DNA of 21,390 bases from Saprospiraceae bacterium (GCA_016715405.1 JADKAE010000049.1:1-21390), one strand, 5' to 3'; positions 8,423 to 18,721 are shown, counted from the first letter of the stretch. A program made the numbers and translations. Notes: generated from the letters alone by a model not told the origin.

Positions 8423-9194
8423 CAGCTCAGGAATATGGTATGCAAATTAAACATTTTGGCTACGGCTATTGTCACCACGGCTATCAATACGCGGTGGGCC
8501 CAGATGTTGGCTTTTGTGCTGGTAGTGGCAAAGCGGGCGGTAAAATAACCGCCGGCGGTTTGTCCGATGGCCATCAGGGCGCCCAGCTTCCAATCTACTT
8601 GTCCGTTCCACGCAAATATCAGGATAGCCAGGAAGGTATACAAGCCCACCACGGCCGATTTAACTGCGTTGCTGTCGGTAAGGCTGTAGCGGGCGCCGAG
8701 CACCATAGCAGCCAGGAAAAAGATGCCCATGCCCATCTGGATAAAGCCGCCATAAAATCCCAGCGCCAGAAAGACGGGCGTAGTGATCCAGGGAGAAATG
8801 ACGCGGGTAGTATCGGTTTCGCGCAGCCATTTTTCGGGTTTTACCAGCATCACCAGCAGCATGGCCACCAGCAAAAAGCGAAAGACCTCCCTGAATTGCT
8901 CGCTGCTCACAATAGTAGCCACCCAGATACCACCAATGCCCCCAGGGTAGTGATGGCGATCCCCTTACCGCTTTGCGATAAATTCAGCCGGCCGCTGCGG
9001 TAAAACACATACGTGCTGGCCGCGCTCTGGGTAAAGATTCCGATGCGGTTGGTGCCGTTGGCCATATTGCCCGGCAAGCCCAGCAATTCTGTGAGAATTG
9101 TGAGGGTTATCGCCGAGCCGTTGCCAGCCAGGGTATTGATGGCCCCGGCCAGGGTGCTACCGGCAATGGCAATGAGGTAGTGGTACCATTCCAT
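8422..9194 (-). CDS. TauE/SafE-family permease (sulfite/anion exporter-like), single frameshift
   Basis: Two in-register halves of a TauE/SafE (TSUP) protein of about 257 residues. The first half starts MEWYHYLIAIAGSTLAGAIN at ATG 9194 and has the N-terminal repeat signature NTLAGNGSAITLTIL and NGTNRIGIF. The second contains the equivalent repeat ALGFYGGFIQMGMGIFFL and DSNAVKSAVVGLYTF. Eight hydrophobic segments are expected in total. The halves are in different frames: reading GGIGGIWVATIVS requires one extra G at the run corresponding to plus-strand C5 8939-8943, which looks like a homopolymer undercall. In the family these proteins export sulfite, sulfoacetate or other small anions; substrate here is unknown. 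It overlaps the MarC start by 1 nt and forms a two-permease unit with it. Confidence 0.88.
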
Positions 9195-9246
9195 ACAATA
9201 ATTGGCGCCGGTTTTGACGGCTGGAGGCAAAGGTAGGATTTATTGA

Positions 9247-9280
9247 GGGTTAGTAGGGTTTAGTAGGGTTTAGTAGGGTT
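9247..9280. repeat. Telomere-like tandem decamer TAGTAGGGTT x3 at a gene end
   Basis: Three exact tandem copies of TAGTAGGGTT occupy 9251-9280, preceded by GAGGGT. Four GGG runs (9247, 9256, 9266, 9276) with 6-7 nt loops fit a plus-strand G-quadruplex pattern. On the minus strand the repeat encodes the last residues (NPTKPY) and TAA stop of the propeller protein, then continues past the stop. The 10-nt unit is not a multiple of three, so copy-number change would alter the C-terminus. Confidence 0.75.
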
Positions 9281-10352
9281 TAGTTTTAGGAGAACAAATT
9301 TGGGAAAATAGATGGTTTGATTTTCAATTAATTCACTTAGGTCAAAACTGTTGACGTTGTAAGTAATGTAAACGCCATTGCCAGATAATTCAGGATGTGC
9401 TTTTACTGAGTACATAAATGGCTGTTTGACGCCCGGGTAAGTTGGTTTGTTAAATAAATAGGGCTCCGTCCACGTGCCCTCGAGACTATCTGCCATTCTA
9501 ATGCCGATCTGTGCTTCCCCAAATCCGTAAGACTGGATTTGAATATATTTTTGAATTGTTTTATCAAAATGAACTGAATACTCTGTGGCGCCGATAAATA
9601 AAGGTTCGGGAATGGGATATTTTGTTTTTCTATTTATCCATTCGCCATTAATGCACCATTCGGGATTTTTGATATTTCCGGAATAGGCATCATCTATTTT
9701 CCATCTCAAGGCATAGACTTCGTGAGTAGCAGGTTCGACGGCGCCGAATGCATACAGATATTGTTCGTCTTTGAGGACTGCCGCAGAGCCGGCGATGTAG
9801 CCGTAGGTTTCCGGTCCTTCGATATATTGTATTTGCCACTTGGAAGGATCGTCGTGTGGATTTGAAATTAATACCATGTACCACCCTGCCGCTTCAAATC
9901 CGAGTCCTGTTTTTATCGCTTTTTCTTTTATTAAAAAAATAATCAGTTTGTCTTTAATCATCGTTCCATGTCCGGTCCAAAACCAATATTTACCGGGGAG
10001 ATGAAAAAAAAGCGCGTGGTTTCTTTTTTGATTTATCCCAATAAAATTTAACGGAAGCATTATTTAAATTGTAGCCCTCCTGGATGGCTATACTATTTCT
10101 GATAAAAACGGACTTTTTTCTCGATTGGGAAGAATCCAGGCAAATAAAGGAGTCGCTAAAAAGCCACAATACCTTGCCATTTTCAAGGTCGATCGAAGCG
10201 GCGCCGTCAGCGCCGCGCCAAAGGGAATCTTTGGTAAAAAAGGTGTGGAGCGATTCGGTTGTTTCGGCAGTGATGATGTACTGCGAGGTGTCTATTTCCT
10301 GGCAGAGGCAGGAGATAGGGAGTAGGATATAGGGTATCAATTTTATGAGCAT
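9260..10352 (-). CDS. Secreted beta-propeller protein (DUF4185/DUF5005-like), single frameshift
   Basis: About 363 residues with an N-terminal hydrophobic signal (LIKLIPYILLPISCLC). The repeated motifs suit a five-bladed propeller of the DUF4185/DUF5005 or glycosidase-like type: LWRGADGAASIDLENGKVLW followed by LFSDSFI and FIRNSIAIQ, then KYWFWTGHGTMI, YIAGSAAVLKDEQYLYAFGA and FGEAQIGIRMADSLEGTW. Such proteins often bind or cleave polysaccharides, but I cannot point to a catalytic set. One frame change is needed between RAFF and HLPGKYWFW, exactly at an A8 run on the plus strand (10004-10011); removing one base restores the frame, so a homopolymer miscall is likely. ATG is at 10350-10352. It lies between the M28 peptidase (81 nt upstream) and the TauE/SafE gene, all on the same strand. 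Confidence 0.72.
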
Positions 10353-10395
10353 CGTTACTATTTAACTCGGCAGCCAGCACTCAGTAAAAATCTCT

Positions 10396-10427
10396 CCCTC
10401 CCTCCCTCTCTCCTTCCCACACTCCCC
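10396..10427 (-). repeat. G-rich tract (GGGAGGGAGGG) just after the M28 stop
   Basis: On the minus strand five G-runs (complements of 10424-10427, 10416-10418, 10404-10406, 10400-10402, 10396-10398) follow the M28 stop by 6 nt and precede the propeller ATG. One loop is 9 nt, so the strict quadruplex pattern is narrowly missed. The tract resembles the purine-rich one after the acyltransferase gene. Confidence 0.5.
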
Positions 10428-10433
10428 TCTCTG

Positions 10434-12647
10434 TCACCTCACTGCCCCAACGGCCTTCTCTATTTCCTTAGCAAACGTAGCCAACACCTCTGCCAGAATA
10501 TCGATTTGGGGCTGCACCTGATCCCATTGGCGTTGTTCTATAGCTTCGCGCACGGCGGGCAGCGTTTTTACGCCATAGCCGGTGTATTGGCCGGGGGCGT
10601 AAATGTGGTGCTTATACCAGGGGCGCCCGGGCAAACCGTGCGAGCGGGTGAGGGCGCGTTCCATATTTTTGAGGAGTTGGTTGAGCACGGCGGCTTTTTC
10701 CTTGGTCATTTGGCTATTGGCCAGGGCTTTTTCATAGGCGGCTGACTGGTCCTTTAGGCGTGCCATGGCGTTTTGTAGCGGGGCGAAATTGAAATAGGGC
10801 ACCTCGTCTTTTGGCGCCGGCACGATAAACGTCAGGGTGGGGTCGGCGGCGTATTTATAGTGGCCTTCGCGGATGAGGCGGTTTTGTTTTTGCGTTTGTT
10901 CGCGCATATTGTCGGCTATCTTCACGAGGTCTTCCACATAACCGCCGATCGTTTGTGCGCTATTTTTGAAACTCCAGTGGCAGGTATTCGGCATTGGCCA
11001 GGCGCAGGGGTGGTTCTGCCGGCGACTTTCACCAGCGCCACGCCGTGGTGGAAGCCGGGGTCTTTGAAACGGGTGAAGTGGTCGTAGGGTCGTAGATCGC
11101 CGGTATTCGCCGCCGTCGTCTTCGCCGCCAAAACCCAGATTAAAAGCGGCGATGCCCAGGTGTTGGATAAAGGGCGTATAGTCGGGCCCGAGCCCATAGC
11201 GCCCAACTTGAAGATTTGGGTTCTGCTTTGCCGTCGACGAGGTCGCGGGCTTTGATGCAGTCGAAGATAGAGATGCCCGTTTGGGGTCGGTAACCGAGCG
11301 GGTGATCTGGTCGAAAAATTTCTCAGGGTATACAGAGCGGGGCGAACAAAAAACCGCGACCGTTGCCGTCGGTATTAATATAGGCCACCGCTTTTTGGGT
11401 CAATTCGTCGGCGTGGTGTTCAGCCCATTCCGTAGAGCCGAGCAGGCCGGGTTCTTCGGCGTCCCAGCCACAATATACTATGGTGCGTTTAGGGCGCCAG
11501 CCGGTTTTCGCCAGTTCGCTCACCGCGCGAGCTTCTTCCCATCACAGCCACCATGCCGCTAATGGGGTCGCTGGCGCCGTTTACCCAGGCGTCGTGGTGG
11601 TTGCCCCGGATGACCCATTCGTCGGGGTAATCGCTGCCTTTCATCATGCGCGATCACATTATAGATGGGGTCAACTTCCAGTCGAATTCCAGTTGGAGGT
11701 GCACCTTGGCAGGCCAGGGCCGATGTGGTAGGTGATGAGCAGGGCGCCGCGCACGATTCCGGGGCGACGGGGCCGGACAGGAGCTACCAGCAGGGTTTGG
11801 CGTCGCCGTAAGAGATGGGTAGAACGGGTATCGTCATGAGTGTAGTTGCGTCGGCTCTTTCGAGGCGTTTGGCGTCTTTAGTGGCGCCTATGCCGGGGGT
11901 GAGCGGATCGCCGGGATAAATGGGCATATCGAGCACCGAGCCGCGTTGTACGCCCTGGTCGTTTTTGAAGGCGCCTTTGGGGTAGACGTCGCCGTGGAAG
12001 TAGCCGTCTCCTTCGGGATCGGAATAAATCAGGCAGCCGATGGCGCCTTTTTCGGCGGCTACTTTGGGTTTGATGCCGCGCCAGGAGCCGCCGTATTTGG
12101 CGATCACGATTTTTCCTTTTACGTCGATGCCGCGTTTTTCGAGTTCTTCGTAATCGGCCGGCACGCCGTAATTGACGAAGACGAGCTCTGCCGTCACGTC
12201 GCCGTCGGCGGAGAAGCAATTGTAAGTGGGCAGTTGTTCCTTAGTTTGGCCCGAGGTGGCATCTTCTTTAAAAGGCGGTTCTTGTAATACCGCCGTGTAT
12301 TTAGTGGGGGAAATCAATTCGAGTTTGCGCACTTTGGGTGTGGGTAATAATACGAAATATTCCTCCAGCCGGGTGTCATAACCCCAACTGCGGAATTTCG
12401 CCTCCATGAATTTGGCATTTTCCAGGCCGTAGGCCGAGCCGGGGTGGTGTGGACGGGCGGCCAGGCGTTTCATCCATTGGTCCTGGTTGGTCGTGGTGAT
12501 ATGGCTGTCAAATTGCTGCTCCAATTTGATCTGTGCTTGTGAGGCTGTTTCCGAAAAGCCCATCAGGGGAGTGGATTGGGCAACAAGGGCGGATTGCAAG
12601 AGGCAACAAAGTAAAAGAAGGCCGAGGGTGTTAAGCTTTTTCTTCAT
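10434..12647 (-). pseudogene. M28 metallopeptidase, glutamate carboxypeptidase II-like, frame broken in the middle
   Basis: Exported zinc aminopeptidase/carboxypeptidase of about 737 residues, the normal full length. Order: signal peptide (hydrophobic LGLLLLCCLLQSALVAQ), N-terminal domain, protease-associated (PA) insert around residues 150-215 (FVNYGVPADYEELEKRGIDV), M28 catalytic core, and a transferrin-receptor-like dimerisation domain at the end (ERALTRSHGLPGRPWYKHH). Zinc and catalytic signatures are readable: HHDAWVNGASDP (about 11570-11605), GWDAEEPGLLGSTEW with the Glu pair (about 11435-11465) and INTDGNGRGF (about 11350-11385). The first 287 residues (12647-11784) and last 186 (10994-10434) are clean; between 10990 and 11800 at least six small indels break the frame, and the region of the last zinc-binding His is garbled (about 11100-11115). 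As written it is non-functional; sequencing error is the simplest reason. First gene of the minus-strand run. Confidence 0.88.
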
Positions 12648-12660
12648 AAAGCATTTTGAA

Positions 12661-12930
12661 GATGAGGAAGAAAGGTAAAATTAGTAAAATGCTATTAAAT
12701 TGTATGGCAAGGATCTTTAATAACATAATAAGTCACGGCATGCAAAATGTGTGAATTATATAAATAATTTTTGAAATTATATAATTTCATGTAATTAACA
12801 GAAATATATTCATGCGTAATGATATGTGAATAATGTAATTATTATGTGAAATTATATAACATATTACATAAATATAAAACAGAAATTACACTACATAAAA
12901 ATATCATTCATTGCATAAAATAAACAGAAA
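12661..12930 (+). promoter_or_regulatory. Very AT-rich leader/promoter region upstream of the adhesin
   Basis: This 270-nt stretch separates the divergent M28 and adhesin genes, codes for nothing I can support, and is strikingly AT-rich against both neighbours. It contains a perfect 18-bp palindrome (12772-12789), three copies of TGAA(A)TTATATA (12752, 12772, 12847), ATGTGAA at 12824 and 12844 (exactly 20 nt apart), and AACAGAAA at 12797, 12878 and 12923, the last just before the ATG. The repeats suggest regulator-binding sites or an unwinding-prone promoter. No good TTG/TAnnTTTG promoter could be fixed. Confidence 0.5.
12772..12789. repeat. Perfect 18-bp palindrome
   Basis: TGAAATTATATAATTTCA reads the same on both strands, centred between 12780 and 12781, about 150 nt before the adhesin start and about 125 nt before the M28 start. 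It may bind a dimeric regulator serving both divergent genes. A half-copy (TGAAATTATATA) recurs at 12847-12858. Confidence 0.6.
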
Positions 12931-12978
12931 ATGAAGCAAAATCTACTTTACGCATTAACAGCAGTTATTCTGCTATAA

Positions 12979-13620
12979 ATGCCGGGGTTAAATTTTGCAC
13001 AAACGCCCAACTTGGGCGCAGCGCAGAATTTTTCAGCATTTACCGCAATTGGAGCATTTGAAAACAACGGAACAACATCGATAGTAGGCGATATCGGTAC
13101 GAATGTAGGGGCATTTTCTGGTTTTCCTCCGGGAGTCGTCATAGGAGACATACACGTTGCTGATGCTACATCTGCACAGGCGGCAGTTGATATTGCACCC
13201 CTTGCCTGTAGCTATTTGGCAGGACTTACTTGCATAGCGACGTTATCGGCGTTACATTAGGGAAAACAGGCAGGTTTCTTACGCCTGGGATTTACTGTGT
13301 GGGAAAGCACTGCCACACTAAATGGAGGTTGACCTTTGGATGCGGAGGGTAGTCCACAGCGCAATTTTATTTTCCAGATAAACGGCGCTTTTCAACGGAA
13401 ACACATTCGCAAGTGTTACGCTGATTAATGCAGCCTCCTTGTGCAATGTATATTGGCAGATCAATGGAGAATTCGATTTAGGAGATTTCTCTGTTTTTCA
13501 GGGTACGCTGCTGGTTAACGGCGCGATCAATTTATTGGAAGGCTCTACGCTTACAGGCAGAGCCCTTTCTCAGGATGGGGCTATTTCCTTACATAGCAAT
13601 GTAATTACTATCGGATTGCC
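12979..13620 (+). other. DUF3494 ice-binding-like domain of the adhesin
   Basis: The stretch from NLGAAQNFSAFTAIGAFE through GDIGTNVGAFSGFPPG and HVADATSAQAAVDI to NVYWQINGEFDLG, FQGTLLVNGAINLLEGS and GRALSQDGAISLHSN is the recognisable DUF3494 beta-solenoid sequence, about 200 residues. Family members include proven ice-binding proteins and many with no tested activity. It is interrupted by frame changes between about 13230 and 13440 but no large part seems missing. Confidence 0.85.
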
Positions 13621-13825
13621 GGCAGTAGCAGCAGTAATCACAGCAAACGGTCCGACGTCGATTTGCATAGGCGGTAGCGTGACCCTTTCAGGAAATGTGG
13701 ATGGAACCTGGAATACAGGAGAAGTAACGCCGTCCATAACCGTAACTACCGGTGGTGATTATTTTGTAACCAATACAACGGTATGTGGTAGTGAAACATC
13801 AAATCATTATAGTAACTGTTAATCC

Positions 13826-15306
13826 ATTGCCAATATGTAATATCACCGGTGATCTAACTGTTTGTCAGGGACAAAACGACACTGCTATATGCAACTTCGG
13901 GTTTGCCAGTTATCTATATCGGAGTACGGGCGCTTTACTACACCGATGTAATACGGTAGGCACAGCGGGGATATACGCTGTTGTAGTTACCGATGCAAAC
14001 GGATGCAGCAGCGCTTGTGAGGTAACCGTTTAGAGTCGATCCGCTGCCGACATGCGTCATCATCGGTGATCTATCTTCTGTCAGGGGCAAACGTGACCTT
14101 AGGCCGAATACGCGCCCTTCTGGTTCTGCTAGTTATTTACGGAGTACGGGGGGAAATCACCGATTGCATAACCGTAGGAACAGCAGGGATATATACTGTT
14201 GTTATTACGGATCAAAACGGATGTAGCACCACCTGCGAGGTGAACGTTAGCGTCAATCCGCTGCCGGTGTGTAATATCACCGGAGGTCTTGCCCTTTGTA
14301 ACCAGGGACAAACAACCGAATTATGCGCGCCTCCGGGATTTGTAAGCTACTTATAGAGCACGGATTACCACTACCGAATGTATTACCGTAGGTATGGCAG
14401 GGTTATATGCTGTTGTGGTAACGGATTTGAACGGATGCAGCAGCGCTTGCGAGGTGACCGTTACCGCTAACGCGCTACCGGCATGTAATATCACAGGAGA
14501 CCTGTCCATCTGTCAGGGGCAATCGACGCAACTATGCGCGCCTCCGGGATTTGCAAGTTATTTATGGAGCACGGGCGAAATCACGGCATGCGTACCGTAA
14601 GCACACCAGGGTTATACGCTGTTGTCGTTACGGATATAAATGGATGCACCACTACTTGCGAGGTGACCGTTGGCATCAATTTGCCGTTGGTATGTAACAT
14701 CACCGGAAACCTGTCCTTCTGTCAGGGGCAATCGACGCAACTATGCGCTCCTCCGGGATTTGCAAATTATTTATGGAGCACGGGCGAAATCACGGCATGC
14801 ATTACCGTAAGCACACCAGGGTTATACGCTGTTGTCGTTACGGATTTGAACGGATGCATCAGCATGTGTGAAGTAACTGTTAGCGTCAATCCGCTGCCGG
14901 TGTGTAATCTCACCGGAGGCCTGGCCCTTTGCAATCAGGGACAAACAACCGAACTATGTGCGCCTCCGGGATTTGCAAGCTACTTATGGAGCACGGGTGC
15001 TACCACCGAATGTATTACCGTTAGCGCCGCGGGGTTATACGCTGTTGTGGTAACGGATTTGAACAGATGCAGCAGCGCGCTTGCGAGGTGACCGTTACCG
15101 CTAACGAGCTACCGGCGTATAACATCACCGGTGACTTGTTCATTTGTCAGGGGCAAACGACTGAGCTATGCGCGCCTCCGGGATTTGCAAGCTACTTATG
15201 GAACACGGGCGCTTTTACCGAATGTATTACCGTTAGCGCAGCAGGGGTGTATTCTGTTGTCGTTACCGATGCAAACGGATGCACCAGTACTTGCCAGGTG
15301 ACCGTG
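13826..15306 (+). repeat. Seven tandem Ig-like repeats, unit 210 or 213 nt
   Basis: Each unit reads PLPVCNITG, then ICQGQ or ALCNQGQ, LCAPPGFASYLWSTG, ITVSTPGLYAVVVTD and NGCSSACEVTV, with about five Cys per copy. The SICQGQ type is 70 residues and the ALCNQGQ type 71. The landmark CTCCGGGATT occurs at 14331, 14542, 14751, 14964 and 15176. The fourth and fifth copies are nearly identical over their central part, indicating recent duplication. The first two copies are the most diverged. These are typical stalk modules of Bacteroidota surface proteins. Confidence 0.85.
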
Positions 15307-15330
15307 CAAACATTACGACATCGTCCCGCT

Positions 15331-18300
15331 TTCCATCAACTGTCCGGCAGATGTGACAATCGAATGCGATGAGAGCACACTACCTTTGAATACAGGTATG
15401 GCTACCGCACCGGATGTCTGCGGTTTTTCACCGGTTATAAGCTTCGAGGATGTAATCCTGCAAGGAGATTGTCCGCTGGAGTATAGCATTTCACGTACCT
15501 GGACGGCCACAGATGGCGCTGGTAACATTATCAGGTGCACGCAGACCATCACCGTAGAAGACAACACGCCACCGGTCATCACATGCCCGTCAGGTGTCAC
15601 GTTATCGTGTACGGCAAGTATCCAGCAGTAACGGGTATGGCTACTGCTACCGACATTTGCGACGCCTCGCCGGTGGTTACGTTTGTGGATGTAACCAACG
15701 CAGGAGATTGCCCTCAGGAATATACGATCACTCGTACCTGGACAGCAACGGATGCCTGTGGAAACAGCAGTACATGCATTCAAGTTTTGTCAATAGAAGA
15801 TAACGCACCACCAACTATAACTTGTCCCACGAACACAACCGTGCAATGCGTTAACCAGATACCGCCGGTCAACCGCCCCTAGTAGAGGCCTCAGACCAAT
15901 TGCGGCGGCACGTTGACGGTAACCCAAGTAGGCGATGTAATCCACCGGCCAAACTGATGAGAATAGATTTATCCTGACAAGGACTTACCGGGCTACCGAC
16001 AACTGCGGCAATACGGCTACATGTTCACAGCTCATCACGGTGTTTGATAACACGGGACCTTCCATTACTTGTCTTCCTAACATAACCGTGCAATGTCTTA
16101 GCGACGTACCGCCGGTCAATCTTGCGCTTGTGGCGACCTCAGATAATTGCGGCGGCACAGCCACAGTAACCCATGTGGGAGACGTAATTAGCGACCAAAT
16201 TTGCGAGAATCAGTTTACCGTAACAAGAACTTATAGGGCTACGGACGCCTGCGGCAACACGGCTACCTGCACACAGGTTATCACCGTATTTGACAATACG
16301 GCGCCGGTGGTCAATTTTAACGGCTTGCCTTTTGCCAATGGCGATACGATCAATGTACAGTGTTTTGGCCAGGATCCTACGTGGGATTTACCCTCTTTTG
16401 ATGAAGGCAACATCACTGCAACTGATTTTTGCGGAGGCGATGTAACCGTTGAATTCAATCAGGTTATAGAGAATGAAGGCAATTGCAAAGAAGATGGTTA
16501 TATCAACTTATATCGACTGACATGGGTTGTGACCGACGTTTGTGGAAATAGCAGCAGCGTATTTGTATTCGTCGCATTGTCAGATACAATTCCTCCTGTC
16601 ATTGTGGGTGTGCCGGAAGACATTACGGTAAATTGCCTGGATGATATGCCTGCACTGCCTATTGAAATATATGCTATCGATGAATGTCTTTGCGCTTGCG
16701 TCATCACATTTAGCGAAAGTGCGCCAGCTCCGGGCTGTCTGGATGGACGGGTAATCGTGAGAACCTGGACGGCGCGGGATAATTGTGGCAATGTGGCGAG
16801 TAGCCACGTTTTACATTACCCTTATTGATGAGGAAGCCCCGGTTATGATAGGCGTTCCGGATACGACCTGCATGGGTGATCCCGTGTTGAGCGAAGTATT
16901 CGCCATAGATGAGTGCGGGAGTTCAATTCATCATACAATATACAGATTCATTACGCCAAATCATGCGGAAGCGGAAACGCCATTCGAAGAATTTATAGGG
17001 TTTCTGATGCTTGTGGAAATACGTCGAGAGATACGTCTATCCTTTTACCGGATCAACCTAGCCCGCAGGGCATGGTGTTTACGAACCCGACTCTGGCCGC
17101 ACTTGCACCCGATGAAGTACTTGTTATGGATTGCGAGACGCTGAGTGGCCAGTTTTCAGCAAGTGATGTAAGGCTGGACGATCCCTGCTTGTCGGGGGGC
17201 GGCCCTGTAGTCTTTACCGAAAGGCTCATCGAAAGCGGCACTGGACTGCTCTACTGGAGGTGGCCGCGGTGATTGAGTTGAGATGGGAGTATACGAATGT
17301 TTGCGGAAGCATTGGTGCGCGCACGGTGACAGTTCACGTGGACGGAAACCAGTCCCGTTTTTGTCGACTTCCTCCCGGAAGTATCGATCGAGTGTAATGA
17401 GGGTACCAAAGATCAATGCAACAGACAATTGCGGCGAAGTCGCCGTTACAACCAATCGATAATATTATACCCGGCGATTGCGAATATCAATGTGATATAC
17501 CCGCCTGGTTACCCCGACCCGTAACTAGGGCTGTAACGCGACCAGGCAACAAATGATCCATGTGAACAGCATCGCTCGATCATTTCAGGCGTGGAAGAAG
17601 GCATTTGTGACGATCTTTCTATTCCTGTAGTAACTGCGTACGATCCATGTGCGGAAGAAGCCGTCGCTGTTACCATGCAGCAGGATACATTGACTACGCC
17701 ATGCCCTGGCGGGATGGTCATTGAGCGCACCTGGACCGCTATAGGTAGTTGTGGCACCGTGACGGTGATGCACCAAAGGATTATCATGAATGACCAGACA
17801 CCGCCTGAACTATTCGTTCCGACTACTTCGGTCATGTATCCTTTCCTCGGCAATGATCAAAACCTGATATTATTGTCGCAAACAAACTATTTCCTCGACA
17901 GGCTAAACGCGCTAAACGAATATAGCGTATCTGTTCTGGATGATTGTGACCTGGATATCATACCGGTTTTCTCGGTAGATACTACTTATGCTGATGATTG
18001 TGTGGAGGACGGATATTTTGAACGCAGAACATACACCTGGATAGCTACGGATGCTTGTGGTAATTCAGATACGCTCGCGATTAGTTTTGATATCAGGGAT
18101 GATGTTGCGCCCGAGTTTAGCTTTAGCTTGGGTGAACTACCAGCCGATGTCACGATCGTTTGCGCACCGTTACCGCCGGCTCCAATCGCCACACCAGTTG
18201 ATGGGGCTCAACCGATAACGATTACCTATACGGAAGTAATTCAGCCAGGTGAAGGAACAGGTGTGTTTATCGTAACGAGAACATGGGTTGCTACTGATGC

Positions 18301-18350
18301 TTGCGGCAATACTTCTACGTATGTCCAGCATATTAACTGGATACCGGATA
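15331..18350 (+). repeat. About a dozen HYR-like Cys-rich modules of the adhesin
   Basis: Modules of about 75-100 residues share the pattern ITVFDNTAPVITC … VQC … DNCGG … RTYRATDACGNTATCTQ. Motifs of the ATDxCGN type recur near 15505, 15740, 15985, 16225, 16515, 16765, 17000, 17725, 18035 and 18280, with poorer copies between 17060 and 17560. HYR is an Ig-fold family found in extracellular adhesins. Modules at about 15805-16045 and 16060-16295 are close copies of each other. Frame breaks are frequent to 17560; 17591-18706 is uninterrupted. A PKD-like unit with YTYKWKVVGQ and TLTVTDAFGC follows. Confidence 0.8.
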
Positions 18351-18721
18351 CCTACTTAACATGTGAAATTATACTACCGGCATCGGTGGAATGTAATTCA
18401 CACGGGGTAATCATTACGAGCGTTGTCACAGGTGGTGTTGGACCATATACATACAAATGGAAAGTGGTAGGCCAAAAATGCTTTATTCAAACTGGGCAGG
18501 GTACTCCTACTCTCACCATTTATACAGGGTGGTCAGATGTAACAATAACGCTGACCGTGACGGATGCATTTGGTTGTGTTTCAATCTGTACAGTCACGCT
18601 CTCTTGTGTTGAACCAACCCAGAACCCTGAAGATGGGCTGTCTGTATTGACCAACCTGAAGCGAATACTAAGCTCAGCAGTGATAGCGCTGTACCTGTTT
18701 GAATAATCATGAGCGGCCTAT

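Noticed and set aside
8930..8950. Programmed frameshift joining the two TauE/SafE halves
   Set aside because: A missing base in a short C-run is simpler, other genes here have similar slips, and this family has no known programmed frameshifting.
8440..9003. Open plus-strand frame of 187 codons
   Set aside because: It lies antisense to the well-supported TauE/SafE gene; its His/Gln/Gly-rich composition is typical of a shadow frame.
11878..12219. Open minus-strand frame rich in Arg (113 codons)
   Set aside because: It is an alternative frame of the M28 peptidase N-terminal region, whose correct frame is intact there; the Arg richness comes from GC-rich codons out of register.
12741..12930. 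Replication origin or CRP site in the AT-rich leader
   Set aside because: No DnaA-box cluster is seen and TGTGA half-sites lack the TCACA partner at the proper spacing.
13826..15306. CRISPR-like or other regular repeat array
   Set aside because: The repeat unit is about 210 nt, protein-coding, with conserved Cys and Trp positions; there are no short repeats with unique spacers.
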